A stretch of 64,000 bases of DNA from Bifidobacterium mizhiense (GTDB lineage: Bacteria > Actinomycetota > Actinomycetes > Actinomycetales > Bifidobacteriaceae), in NCBI RefSeq assembly GCF_020884755.1, contig NZ_BPWE01000003.1:62001-126000 (forward strand), written 5' to 3'. Shown here one piece after another: positions 40,040 to 48,661 of this stretch (position 1 is its first letter; each line of letters starts with the position of its first letter). The notes beneath the pieces are model-generated. The model ran no database searches. It was given only the letters and a program-made list of their open reading frames with translations, and was not told where the DNA came from. The position numbers and the translations under genes were made by a program.

Positions 40040-42754
40040 TCAGCCCTGCGCTTGCTCATCCGGGGCGGAATCCATGGAGGAGGCGTCGCCTCGGATGAAG
40101 GCCAGGGCCTGCTGCAGCTGCGGCGGCTGGATGAGCACCTCGCGGGCCTTGGAACCCTCCGACGGCCCCACGATTCCCCTCGACTCCAGCAGGTCCATCA
40201 GCCTCCCTGCCCTGGCGAAGCCCACACGGAGCTTGCGCTGGAGCATGGAGGTGGATCCGAACTGGGTGGTCACCACCAGCTCGGCCGCCTGGAGCAGCTC
40301 GTCCATATCGTCGCCGATCTCCTCCTGGATCTCGTTCTTGTGGTCGGCCTTGTCGGCCATCTGCTCGATGTCCTCACGGTAGTGGGGCTTGCGCTGGGTG
40401 CGCACATAATCCACCGCCTTGCGGATCTCGGACTCGGAAACCCAGGCACCCTGGACGCGGGTGGGTTTGGCCTGGCCCATGGGCAGGAAGAGGGCATCAC
40501 CCTGTCCAATCAGGGTCTCGGCGCCGGTGGCATCCAGAATGACCCGGGAATCGGTTGAGGACGATGTGGCGAAGGCCAGTCTGGAGGGAATGTTGGCCTT
40601 GATCAGGCCCGTAACCACATCCACCGAGGGCCGCTGGGTGGCCAGGACCAGGTGGACGCCGGCGGCACGCGCCAGCTGGGTGATCCGCTGAATGGAGCTC
40701 TCCACGTCATTCTTGGCCACCATCATCAGGTCGGCCATCTCGTCGACCACCACGACCAGGTAGGGGTAGGGGGCCACCTTGCGGTTGGAGCCGGCGGGGG
40801 CGTGGACCTTGCCCTCGCGCACGGCCTTGTTGAAGTCCTTGATGTGCCGGAATCCGAAGAACTGCAGGTCGTCGTAGCGGGCGTCCATCTCCTTGACCAC
40901 CCATTCCAGGGCCTGGGCGGCCTTCTTGGGTTCGGTGATGATGGGCGTGAGCAGGTGGGGGATGCCGGCGTAGGCGCTCAGCTCCACGCGCTTGGGGTCC
41001 ACCATGATCAGGCGGACCTGTTCCGGCGTGGCCCGCATGATCAGCGAAACCAGCATGGAGTTGATGAAGCTGGACTTGCCCGAACCCGTGGCGCCGGCCA
41101 CCAGCAGGTGGGGCATCTTGGTCAGGTCGGCGGTCACATAGTGGCCCTCCACGTCCTTGCCCACGGCCGTCATCATGGGGTTGTCGTCCTGCTGGGCCTT
41201 GTCGGAGCGCAGCACGTCGCCCAGGTGGACGATCTCGCGGTCCACGTTGGGAATTTCGATGCCGATGGCCGACTTGCCGGGGATGGGCGACAGGATGCGC
41301 ACATCCGAGCTGGCCACCGCGTAGGCGATGTTGCGCTGGAGGTTGGTGACCTTCTCCACCTTGACGCCAGGGCCCAGCTCCACCTCGTACTGGGTGACCG
41401 AGGGGCCGCGCAGGAAGCCGACCACCTTGGCATCCACGTCGAACTGCTGGAAGGTCGATTGCAGGGCCTTGATGACCGCGTCGTTGGCCGAGGTCCTGAC
41501 CGCATGGGGCTTGCCCTTGACCAGCAGGTCCGTGCTGGGCAGCACGTAGGGACGGCTCTCGTCCACCTGGCGGTCGTCTGAGGGACCTGACGCTTCTGCA
41601 GCCTGAGCGCCTGCAGCCTGGGTTCCGGCAGCCTGGTCCCCTGCGGCCGGAGCGGGCTGGGCATCCATCTGCACGGTGTCGGCCGCAGCAGCGGCAGCGG
41701 CCCAGGGATCCGAGGCCCCCACGCCGGACAGGGCAGCCGGATCCACCTTGGGGTGCCCCTGCTCCCTGGCATCCAGAAGGGCGGCCGTGGCCGGGGCCTC
41801 CACCGCGGGCATGTTCTGCGTGGACACCTGGTCAGCCTGGTCAGCCTGTTCAGCCTGGTCAGCCCCCTCCAGCGAAGCCGCCTGGGAGAAGGGCTCGTCA
41901 GCCTCGTAACGCTCAAGATGGGTGTCCGTGTCCTTGCCGATGCGGCCATGCAGCAAGCGGCTGAACCAGCCGGCCACCCCGCCACGGCCGGAATCCTGGG
42001 CAGTCTCCTGGTCCTGCTCCTCGTGGGTGGGCACGCCGGGCGCCAGAGGCAGGGTGTCATCGCCCAGCCTGACCTCGTTGGGAGCGGTCTGCGCCTGAGC
42101 CGAGCCCGAGGCATGGGTCCTCTTGCCGCGCAGCAAGGCAACCAGGTCGCTCATATGGAATCTGAAGGTGATGAAGAGGCCGAAAATGCCTACGAGGACG
42201 AAGATGATGACGGCGAAGACCTTGGACAGCCCCCAGGCCAGAGGCGAACCCAGGAAGAACCCCAGAAGGCCGCCTGAGCCGCTGATGGCCCTCATGTCGA
42301 AACCACGATGGTCCGAAGCCATGAGCACATCCAGAATGGAGCAGACCGACCAGAGCACCACCATGAGGCCGCCCACCACAGGCAGGTTCCCGGCCTCGCG
42401 CCCGGTGTAGCAGACCAGCCGGAAGGCCGCGAAGAGCAGGACCACCGGCAGGATGATGCTGCAGAGGCCCAGAACGCCCGCAGCCAGGGCATGCAGTCCC
42501 CGTCCCAGGAAGCCGTTCACACGGAACCATTCACTGGCGCAGAAGAGCACGGCCAGAATGACCAGCACAAAGCAGAGCCCGTCCTTGCGGTAGGCGGAGT
42601 TGTCGCCGTTCTTGCCGGCCACGGCGCGCACCAGGGATCCCAGGCCCCGGGGCAGGGCCAGCAAGGCCTTGTGCCAGAAGGGTTCCGGGTCCTGGCTGTC
42701 CTTGGATGCGGTCCGGCCGCGACCGCGTGAGTCTGCTTGCTGCTTACGTGTCAT
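40040..42754 (-). CDS. ftsK: DNA translocase FtsK/SpoIIIE
   Basis: Septal DNA pump of 904 residues that clears chromosomes from the division plane. Four N-terminal membrane helices (about 60-210) are followed by a Gln/Ala/Asp-rich linker with tandem small repeats ([23 protein letters not shown]). The motor domain has Walker [15 protein letters not shown] and Walker [14 protein letters not shown]. The C-terminal gamma winged helix ([20 protein letters not shown]) recognises KOPS-type sequences. Confidence 0.96.
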   Translation of the reverse strand: MTRKQQADSRGRGRTASKDSQDPEPFWHKALLALPRGLGSLVRAVAGKNGDNSAYRKDGLCFVLVILAVLFCASEWFRVNGFLGRGLHALAAGVLGLCSIILPVVLLFAAFRLVCYTGREAGNLPVVGGLMVVLWSVCSILDVLMASDHRGFDMRAISGSGGLLGFFLGSPLAWGLSKVFAVIIFVLVGIFGLFITFRFHMSDLVALLRGKRTHASGSAQAQTAPNEVRLGDDTLPLAPGVPTHEEQDQETAQDSGRGGVAGWFSRLLHGRIGKDTDTHLERYEADEPFSQAASLEGADQAEQADQADQVSTQNMPAVEAPATAALLDAREQGHPKVDPAALSGVGASDPWAAAAAAADTVQMDAQPAPAAGDQAAGTQAAGAQAAEASGPSDDRQVDESRPYVLPSTDLLVKGKPHAVRTSANDAVIKALQSTFQQFDVDAKVVGFLRGPSVTQYEVELGPGVKVEKVTNLQRNIAYAVASSDVRILSPIPGKSAIGIEIPNVDREIVHLGDVLRSDKAQQDDNPMMTAVGKDVEGHYVTADLTKMPHLLVAGATGSGKSSFINSMLVSLIMRATPEQVRLIMVDPKRVELSAYAGIPHLLTPIITEPKKAAQALEWVVKEMDARYDDLQFFGFRHIKDFNKAVREGKVHAPAGSNRKVAPYPYLVVVVDEMADLMMVAKNDVESSIQRITQLARAAGVHLVLATQRPSVDVVTGLIKANIPSRLAFATSSSTDSRVILDATGAETLIGQGDALFLPMGQAKPTRVQGAWVSESEIRKAVDYVRTQRKPHYREDIEQMADKADHKNEIQEEIGDDMDELLQAAELVVTTQFGSTSMLQRKLRVGFARAGRLMDLLESRGIVGPSEGSKAREVLIQPPQLQQALAFIRGDASSMDSAPDEQAQG

Positions 42755-42854
42755 AACCCTTTCAGCCTACCCAGAACCCCGGTCCGCATCGGGCCCGCCG
42801 GGTCAGTGTGCACAACTCTTCCAGACGGGGGCCGCCAGGGCTAGCATCGTTGGC

Positions 42855-43574
42855 ATGACACCAGCCGAACGTCAGAGCGCCGTGGCCTTCGCCCTGCGCA
42901 ACCTGCTTCTGGATGACCGTCATCCCAGTCCTTCGGCCCTGCAGGCAGCCAGCGACTTCATGGCCGGCAGAAAGCAGACTGAGGCACTGGCCGATCAGGC
43001 CCGGCGCTTGGAGGCCCAGAGCAATAGTACGAACGCCAATGTGGATGCCCTCTTTCTGCGGACCATCCTGGTCGGCCAGCGGCCTTGGGCGACCGAGGGC
43101 GATCTTGCAGAGCTGCGGGCCATCCACCGCCGGCTGCTGCCCAGCCTGCCGGAAGAGCGAGCGCTGCGCCGACCTCAACCAGACGACAACACCAGCCTGT
43201 ACCCGGCGGCCATGCTGGAGCAGGGAGCGGCAGCCATCGGCCAGGAGCTGGCGGCCGAACGCAACCTGGCCAGCCTGGACCGTCCGGTCTTCGTGGAGCG
43301 CCTGGCCCATTACTACGACGAGCTCTCCTACCTGCACCCCTTCGCCGACTGCGACGGCATGACCCTGCGCATCTTCCTCTCACGCCTCTCCCACGATGCC
43401 GGCTGGGACCTGGACTGGGGACGGGCTGATCCGACCGCCCACCGCCGGGCCATCCAGCGGGCGCTCCGAGGCAGCACCGATGACCTGCAGGCCCTGATTG
43501 CGGGCATGGTCCGCCCGGTCAACCCAACCCGAATATTTCTGATCGCCGGATGGGACCAGGGCCCAGCCCACTGA
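42855..43574 (+). CDS. Fic-domain protein with degenerate motif
   Basis: Protein of 239 residues. A Fic core is seen near the C-terminus: the motif at 161-172 reads HPFADCDGMTLR against canonical HPFx(D/E)GNGRxxR. The catalytic His161 is kept, but the conserved Asn is Asp and the first Arg, which helps bind phosphate, is Met. AMP transfer from ATP may thus be lost or altered. There is no neighbouring antitoxin gene with an inhibitory helix that I can identify. It is divergent from ftsK and convergent on the MerR gene. An upstream in-frame extension has no ribosome binding site. Confidence 0.75.
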   Translation: MTPAERQSAVAFALRNLLLDDRHPSPSALQAASDFMAGRKQTEALADQARRLEAQSNSTNANVDALFLRTILVGQRPWATEGDLAELRAIHRRLLPSLPEERALRRPQPDDNTSLYPAAMLEQGAAAIGQELAAERNLASLDRPVFVERLAHYYDELSYLHPFADCDGMTLRIFLSRLSHDAGWDLDWGRADPTAHRRAIQRALRGSTDDLQALIAGMVRPVNPTRIFLIAGWDQGPAH

Positions 43575-43584
43575 ATTGGCAGCC

Positions 43585-44106
43585 TCAGCTTGGCAGCCGC
43601 TCGTTGCCGCTGCGCTTGGCGGCCTCGATGATCTGGGCACTCTGATTGATCAGTTCTGTCGCACCGGCCTGGTCGTGATCGCGGACGCGCCCCCAGTATC
43701 GTATTTTGAGCTGCACATACCGCTTCCGCGCCCGCAGGCCGGCCATCCGCTGGTCCAGCCGCCGTCCCTGCTCGGCCAGGAGCTCGATCTGCCGTCCGGC
43801 GGCCTCGGCCCCCGCCGCACGGTTGCCCAGATACTCCCGCATGTGCTCCAGGGACATGCCCGTGGCGCTCAGGCAGGAGATGGTCTCCAGCAGGTCCAGA
43901 TCATCCTGGTTGTAGCAGCGGTGGCCGCTTGAGGGGTCCCTGGCGATGGGCGGAATGATGCCGATGGTCTCGTAGTAGCGCAGGGTGGTCTCCGGCATTC
44001 CCGACATGAGCGAGGCCTGGCGGATGGTGTACCAAGGCCCTGATTCATGGTCGGGCTGGGTTTGGGCGGTCTGGGGTTCAGCCTGGGGCTGCGTGATGGT
44101 GGTCAT
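43585..44106 (-). CDS. MerR-family transcriptional regulator
   Basis: Regulator of 173 residues. An N-terminal MerR winged helix (YTIRQASLMSGMPETTLRYYE) is followed by a helical coiled coil. It lacks the clustered cysteines of metal sensors, so it is of the general or thiol/aldehyde-responsive type. ATG 44106 (MTTITQPQ) is chosen because the promoter and operator at 44113-44147 sit immediately upstream; the longer in-frame start would lie inside the operator. Confidence 0.85.
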   Translation of the reverse strand: MTTITQPQAEPQTAQTQPDHESGPWYTIRQASLMSGMPETTLRYYETIGIIPPIARDPSSGHRCYNQDDLDLLETISCLSATGMSLEHMREYLGNRAAGAEAAGRQIELLAEQGRRLDQRMAGLRARKRYVQLKIRYWGRVRDHDQAGATELINQSAQIIEAAKRSGNERLPS

Positions 44107-44112
44107 ACCCGT

Positions 44113-44147
44113 CCAGCCTAGGAACTTCAAGTACTTGAAGTCAAAGC
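44113..44147 (-). promoter_or_regulatory. MerR operator in its own promoter
   Basis: An 18-base perfect palindrome ACTTCAAGTACTTGAAGT (44124-44141) fills the spacer between a TTGACT -35 element and a TAGGCT -10-like element on the minus strand (18-base spacer). This is the classical MerR arrangement. The -10 element ends only eight bases before ATG 44106, implying a leaderless or nearly leaderless transcript. The palindrome abuts the last base of miaA. Confidence 0.75.
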
Positions 44148-45145
44148 GCGCCCAAATGGTGTCTGGTCACCCTCCCCTGGTCCGACTGGTCGGCCTGGGC
44201 GTCCGCCTGGTCGAAGCAGCCTTGGTCGGCCTGGTCAACCAGATCCAAGGCCTGCTGGGCCAGGTCCGGGGCCAGGGCATTCAGCCAGTGGATGCGCGGA
44301 TCCCGGCCGAACCAGCCCATCTGCTTGCGGGCCAGGCGCTTGGTCTTCTGCGCTATCAGCTCGAAGGCGGCATCCAGGTCGGTGCGGCCGTCCAGATAAT
44401 CCAGAATCTGCTGATAGCCCAGGGCGCGTGAGGCCGTGGCCCCCAGGCGGTTGCGCAACCGGCTCACCTCATCGACCAGCCCCTGGTCGCGCATGGCCTG
44501 GGTGCGCTGGTCGATCCTGCGATCCAGCTCCTCCCGGGGCAGGTCCAGCCCCAGCTGCAGGGCGGGCAGCAGGTAGCGGTACCGGGGCAGACTGGCCGAA
44601 TAGGGCCGTCCGGTGATCTCCATGACCTCCAGAGCCCGCACGGTCCGCCGCACGTTCCGGGGATCCATCCGGGCCGCAGCCTCCGGGTCCCGCTCCTGCA
44701 GCTGGCGGAAGAGCAGCCCGGGGCCCTCCTTCTGTGCCCGCTCCTCCAGCCTGGCCCTGACCGCCGGGTCGGTGCCGGGGAAGGACAGATCGTCGATGAC
44801 CGCCCGGGTATAGAGCCCGGAGCCGCCGACGAGAATGGGCCGGATTCCCTGCGCCCGCAGGTCGGCTATCAGGGACCGGGACATGGCCTGGAAGCGGGCC
44901 ACGCTCATGGCCTCCTCCGGCTCGATGATGTCGATCAGATGGTGGACCACCGCCTGCCGCTCCCCTGCCGAAGGCTTGGCCGTGCCCACGTCCATGCCCC
45001 GGTACATCTGGTAGGCATCGGCATTGACGATATGAGCCTCCTGCCCGCGGGCTTGGAGCGCCTGTGCCAGGGCCACGCCCAGGGCGGTCTTGCCCGAGGC
45101 TGTGGGACCCACGATGGAGACGATGCGGGGTTCAGCGGATGTCAT
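44141..45145 (-). CDS. miaA: tRNA dimethylallyltransferase
   Basis: Adds the dimethylallyl group to A37 of tRNAs that read UNN codons. The 334-residue protein has the P-loop [14 protein letters not shown] and [21 protein letters not shown] 45145 overlaps the end of miaB by 14 bases and the two are coupled. A longer in-frame start is at 45178. MiaB acts on the MiaA product, so the operon carries two consecutive steps of the same modification. The C-terminus is extended by Asp/Gln repeats ([20 protein letters not shown]). Confidence 0.94.
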   Translation of the reverse strand: MTSAEPRIVSIVGPTASGKTALGVALAQALQARGQEAHIVNADAYQMYRGMDVGTAKPSAGERQAVVHHLIDIIEPEEAMSVARFQAMSRSLIADLRAQGIRPILVGGSGLYTRAVIDDLSFPGTDPAVRARLEERAQKEGPGLLFRQLQERDPEAAARMDPRNVRRTVRALEVMEITGRPYSASLPRYRYLLPALQLGLDLPREELDRRIDQRTQAMRDQGLVDEVSRLRNRLGATASRALGYQQILDYLDGRTDLDAAFELIAQKTKRLARKQMGWFGRDPRIHWLNALAPDLAQQALDLVDQADQGCFDQADAQADQSDQGRVTRHHLGAL

Positions 45146-46550
45146 AGACCTGCCCCGCCCGAGGATCCGGGTCAGCAATCAAATAGTGGGGCCCGGCCTG
45201 GGTGACGGTGCAGGTCACGAGATCCCCGGGCTTTGGCGCAGGCATTCCCTGGGGCACGCCGACGTGGACCAGCACCCCGGTACGCTCATGTCCGGTCACC
45301 CGATGGGTGCTGCCGTCGTGCCGACCGTGCCCGTCGCCGATCAGCACCTCCACCTCTTTGCCCAGGAAGGCCTGCATGTGCTCCATGGTGATGGACTCCT
45401 GCAGGGCCTGCAGCCGCTCGAACCGGTCCTGGACCACGGCCTTGGGCAGCTGGGGCATGCGGGCGGCCGGCGTGCCGGGCCTGGGCGAATACTCAAAGAT
45501 AAAGGCCGACGAGAAGCGCGCCCGGCGCACCACGTCCATGGTGGCCTGGAAGTCCTCCTCGGTCTCCCCTGGGAAGCCCACGATGATGTCGGTGGTGATC
45601 AAGGCATCGGGCATGGCGGCCCGCACCTTGTCCAGGATCTGCAGAAAGCGCTGGGACCGGTAGGAGCGCCGCATGGCCCGCAGAATCCGGTCGGAGCCCG
45701 ACTGCAGGGGCATGTGCAGCTGGTGCATGACCGTGGGCGTCTCGGCCATGGCGGCGATCACATCGTCGGTGAAGGCCGCCGGATGGGGCGAGGTGAAGCG
45801 GATCCGCTCCAGCCCAGGCACCCGGCCGCAGGCGCGCAGGAGCCGGGCGAAGGCGTAGCGGTCACCCGTGGACCAGCCGTAGGAGTTGACGTTCTGCCCC
45901 AGCAGGGTCACCTGGCGGGCACCGGAGCGCACGCAGTCCTCAACCTCCTGCAGGATGTCGTCCATGGATCGGTCCCGCTCCCGCCCTCGCACCGAGGGCA
46001 CGATGCAGAAGGTGCAGGTGTTGTTGCAGCCGACCGATATGGACACCCAGGCCTGCGAGCGCGAGGCCCTGACCGCCGGCAGCCGCCCGGGCAGATCCCG
46101 AAGCTCCTGCGAAACCCCCACCTGGGGCCGCCCGTCCTTGCGGGCCTTGTCCAGCAGGCCGGGCAGCGAGCCGATGTCCCTGGTGCCGAAGACCGCATCC
46201 ACCCAGGGCGCCGCCTTCACAATCCGCTCCCGGTCCTTCTGGGCCATGCAGCCGCCCACGGCGATGCGCGTGTCGGGCTTGTGCTGCTTGAACCTGTGCC
46301 AGCGCCCGATGGTCCCGTACATGCGCTGGGTGGCGTTGTCGCGCACGGCGCAGGTGTTGAGCACCATCACGTCCACCTCGCGCGCGCGGACCTGCTCGGG
46401 CGTGGCCTGCCGGTAGCCCTGGGCCCGGAGCACCCCGGCGATCCGCTCGGAATCGTGCTCGTTCATCTGGCAGCCCAGGGTCCGCACATAGTAGACGCCC
46501 CTGCTGTCCTTACGCTGAGCGGTCACGCTCATGCCCTCGCCTGCTTCCAT
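45132..46550 (-). CDS. miaB: tRNA-2-methylthio-N6-dimethylallyladenosine synthase
   Basis: Radical-SAM methylthiotransferase that thiolates i6A37. UPF0004 N-terminal cysteines ([35 protein letters not shown]), the radical-SAM cluster site [15 protein letters not shown] and a C-terminal TRAM domain are all present. The start is uncertain: ATGs at 46589, 46550 and 46532 are in frame with no strong ribosome binding site; 46550 (472 residues) is used here. Confidence 0.93.
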   Translation of the reverse strand: MEAGEGMSVTAQRKDSRGVYYVRTLGCQMNEHDSERIAGVLRAQGYRQATPEQVRAREVDVMVLNTCAVRDNATQRMYGTIGRWHRFKQHKPDTRIAVGGCMAQKDRERIVKAAPWVDAVFGTRDIGSLPGLLDKARKDGRPQVGVSQELRDLPGRLPAVRASRSQAWVSISVGCNNTCTFCIVPSVRGRERDRSMDDILQEVEDCVRSGARQVTLLGQNVNSYGWSTGDRYAFARLLRACGRVPGLERIRFTSPHPAAFTDDVIAAMAETPTVMHQLHMPLQSGSDRILRAMRRSYRSQRFLQILDKVRAAMPDALITTDIIVGFPGETEEDFQATMDVVRRARFSSAFIFEYSPRPGTPAARMPQLPKAVVQDRFERLQALQESITMEHMQAFLGKEVEVLIGDGHGRHDGSTHRVTGHERTGVLVHVGVPQGMPAPKPGDLVTCTVTQAGPHYLIADPDPRAGQVYDIR

Positions 46551-46644
46551 AAGCCCTGATTGTATGCGCAGGTCGGGTCCCGCGGCCATCGGGGCCTGTG
46601 CGTACCATGAGTCATGGTTACGAACGGCGGCATGGGAGGTTCAT

Positions 46645-47394
46645 GTGATACTCGACCGTAACAGTGCCATGAGCGCATCCGAAATGAAGCAGCGACTGTC
46701 GGACTTGGACGAAAAGGACCGTCCCAAGCTGGACATCGATGAGATAACGGAATTCGTCAATCTCATGCAGACCTACGAGGGGGCCATGTACGAGATTTCG
46801 ACCAAGCTGGACGTGCTGGACACGGAATTCCAGGTCCGGTTCAGCCACAACCCCATCCACCACATGGAGCGCCGGCTCAAGAGCGTGGACTCCCTGATCG
46901 GCAAGCTGCACCGCAAGAACCTGCCCGTCACCATTCCCTCGGTGCGCGATCACATCTTCGACGTGGCCGGCGTGCGCGTCATCTGCAACTACCGGGACGA
47001 TGTCTACTCGGTCTCCCGCTACCTCTCCGACCAGTCGGACATCCAGGTGCTGAGGGTCAAGGACTACATCCGCAACCCCAAGATGAACGGCTACCGCAGC
47101 CTGCACGTCATCTACGCCGTGCCGGTCTTCCTGACCTCGGGCCCCCACTACACGCCGGTCGAGGTGCAGTTCCGCACCATCGCCATGGACTACTGGGCCT
47201 CCCTGGAGCACCAGCTGCGCTACAAGTCCGACCTGCCCGACGCCCGCCTGGCCGAGCATTCGCAGACCCTGCTGGACTGCGCCCGCTCCCTGCAGAACAT
47301 CGAGGTGCAGATGCAGTCCATCCACCGCGACATCTCAGGTTCGCCCCAGGAGCAGGAGGCCGACGACGAAGCCATCAGCGGCAATGCCGATTAG
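46645..47394 (+). CDS. Small alarmone synthetase (GTP pyrophosphokinase, RelQ-like)
   Basis: Single-domain (p)ppGpp synthetase of 249 residues with no HD hydrolase, TGS or ACT domain. Synthetase motifs: RVKDYIRNPKMNGYRSLH and VEVQFRTIAMDYWASLEHQL. The start is a GTG at 46645, supported by GGGAGG five bases upstream; an ATG at 46669 is the alternative. The C-terminal helices resemble RelQ. It gives the cell alarmone synthesis independent of ribosome-bound Rel. The terminator at 47466-47500 follows. Confidence 0.9.
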   Translation: MILDRNSAMSASEMKQRLSDLDEKDRPKLDIDEITEFVNLMQTYEGAMYEISTKLDVLDTEFQVRFSHNPIHHMERRLKSVDSLIGKLHRKNLPVTIPSVRDHIFDVAGVRVICNYRDDVYSVSRYLSDQSDIQVLRVKDYIRNPKMNGYRSLHVIYAVPVFLTSGPHYTPVEVQFRTIAMDYWASLEHQLRYKSDLPDARLAEHSQTLLDCARSLQNIEVQMQSIHRDISGSPQEQEADDEAISGNAD

Positions 47395-47465
47395 CTGAAT
47401 CGTCACAAATCCTTTACCATAGAGACCAGGCCAGGTGGAAGGGTTGGGGCTTCCGCCGGGTCCCA

Positions 47466-47500
47466 GGAGGAGGCCCCGCCTGCAAGGTCGGGTCTCCTCC
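47466..47500. terminator. Convergent-gene terminator
   Basis: GGAGGAGGCCCCG and CGGGTCTCCTCC form a long GC stem between the convergent alarmone synthetase and aldo/keto reductase genes. It could serve both directions; no clear T run is visible. Confidence 0.55.
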
Positions 47501-47514
47501 TGTACCACCATCCC

Positions 47515-48354
47515 TCAGAAGTCGAAATTGTCGGGATCCGCGCCGGTGCGCTCGTCCCTGTTCATGGCGGTGATGGCCTTCATGTCCTCGTCGCTCAGCT
47601 CGAAGTCGAAGACCTGCGCGTTCTGCTCGATCCGCTCCTTGTGGGTGGACTTGGGGATGACGATGACCCCGCGCTGCAGGTGCCAGCGCAGCACGATCTG
47701 CGCCGGGGAGCGGTCGTAGCGCTCGGCCATGGCCTTGAGCCTGGGGTCGGCCAGCAGGTTGCCGCCGGTGCCGCCCAGAGGGCTGTAGGCCTCCACGTCC
47801 AGGCGCAGGGTGCCGTGGCAGTAATCGATCAGGTCGTCGTTGACGAACTGGGGCGAGGACTCGATCTGGTCGACCGCCGGCTTGGTGCCGCTGATGGTGT
47901 GCAGCTCGTCCAGGTGGTGCTTCTGGAAGTTGCAGACCCCGATGGCCCGCACCCGCCGCTGGGTGTAAAGCTCCTCCATGTCCTCCCAGGCCTGCTGCCA
48001 GCCCTTGGCGGGCCAGTGGATCAGGTAGAGGTCCAGGTAGTCCACGCCCAGCCGGTCCAGGCTCTCCTTGAAGGCCTCCTTGGCCCGCCCCGCACGGATG
48101 TCGTCATTCCAGAGCTTGGTGGTCAGGAAGACATCCCGCCGGTCAACCCCGGAGCGGCGCAGCCCCTCCCCCACGGACTGCTCGTTGCCGTAGATCATAG
48201 CGGTGTCGATGTGGCGATAGCCAGCCTGCAGGGCCCAGGTGACGGCCTGGCTGGTGGCCTCGCCATCGGGTGTTTGGAAGACCCCGAGCCCCAGCTGGGG
48301 AATGCTGACCCCATTGTTGAGGGTGATGACGGTGTCGGTAACGTTTCCGGTCAT
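47515..48354 (-). CDS. Aldo/keto reductase
   Basis: NADPH-dependent carbonyl reductase of 279 residues in the AKR5-like group. The catalytic tetrad is visible: Asp and Tyr in DTAMIYGNEQ, Lys in TTKLWNDD and His in LYLIHWPAK. Cofactor-binding segments IPKSTHKERIEQN are near the C-terminus. The substrate is unknown; some family members reduce 2,5-diketo-gluconate. It lies before the surface-protein cluster and is transcribed away from it. Confidence 0.93.
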   Translation of the reverse strand: MTGNVTDTVITLNNGVSIPQLGLGVFQTPDGEATSQAVTWALQAGYRHIDTAMIYGNEQSVGEGLRRSGVDRRDVFLTTKLWNDDIRAGRAKEAFKESLDRLGVDYLDLYLIHWPAKGWQQAWEDMEELYTQRRVRAIGVCNFQKHHLDELHTISGTKPAVDQIESSPQFVNDDLIDYCHGTLRLDVEAYSPLGGTGGNLLADPRLKAMAERYDRSPAQIVLRWHLQRGVIVIPKSTHKERIEQNAQVFDFELSDEDMKAITAMNRDERTGADPDNFDF

Positions 48355-48472
48355 ATAGTCATGCTCCTTATCGGCCGATCAGCGGCCGTGACGTATTGTC
48401 TATTCATTCTATCTGCCAGGCAAGATGGGAGGAGCTGTTGCTTAGGCCTACCGCTGTGCATTTGCATCTCGT

Positions 48473-48661
48473 GTGTTGTTTTCTGGCTGGGTGGTAGGGT
48501 GAAAGGCGGGGGATGTCGAGAAGACGGCTGGCTTGCGCATGGCTCCTGCGATTTGATGCAGGGCTGGCGCTGAGTAGTGGGCGGCTTTCCGACAAAGAAG
48601 AACTTTGAGTAGGCAAGCGGTGTTGATACCGTTTGGTGTTTGGTGAAGGGGTTTTGGTTTC
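48473..48661 (+). promoter_or_regulatory. Conserved promoter and structured leader of surface protein 1
   Basis: GTGTTG (48473-48478), 16 bases, then TAGGGT (48495-48500) form a promoter-like element repeated before all four cluster genes. The leader has hairpin A, CCTGC/GCAGG (48545-48549 with 48558-48562), and hairpin B, CAAGCGG/CCGTTTG (48614-48620 with 48629-48635), both with 8-base loops. A weak GAAGGGG lies about ten bases before ATG 48662. The 308 bases between this gene and the reductase hold nothing else that I see. Confidence 0.6.
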
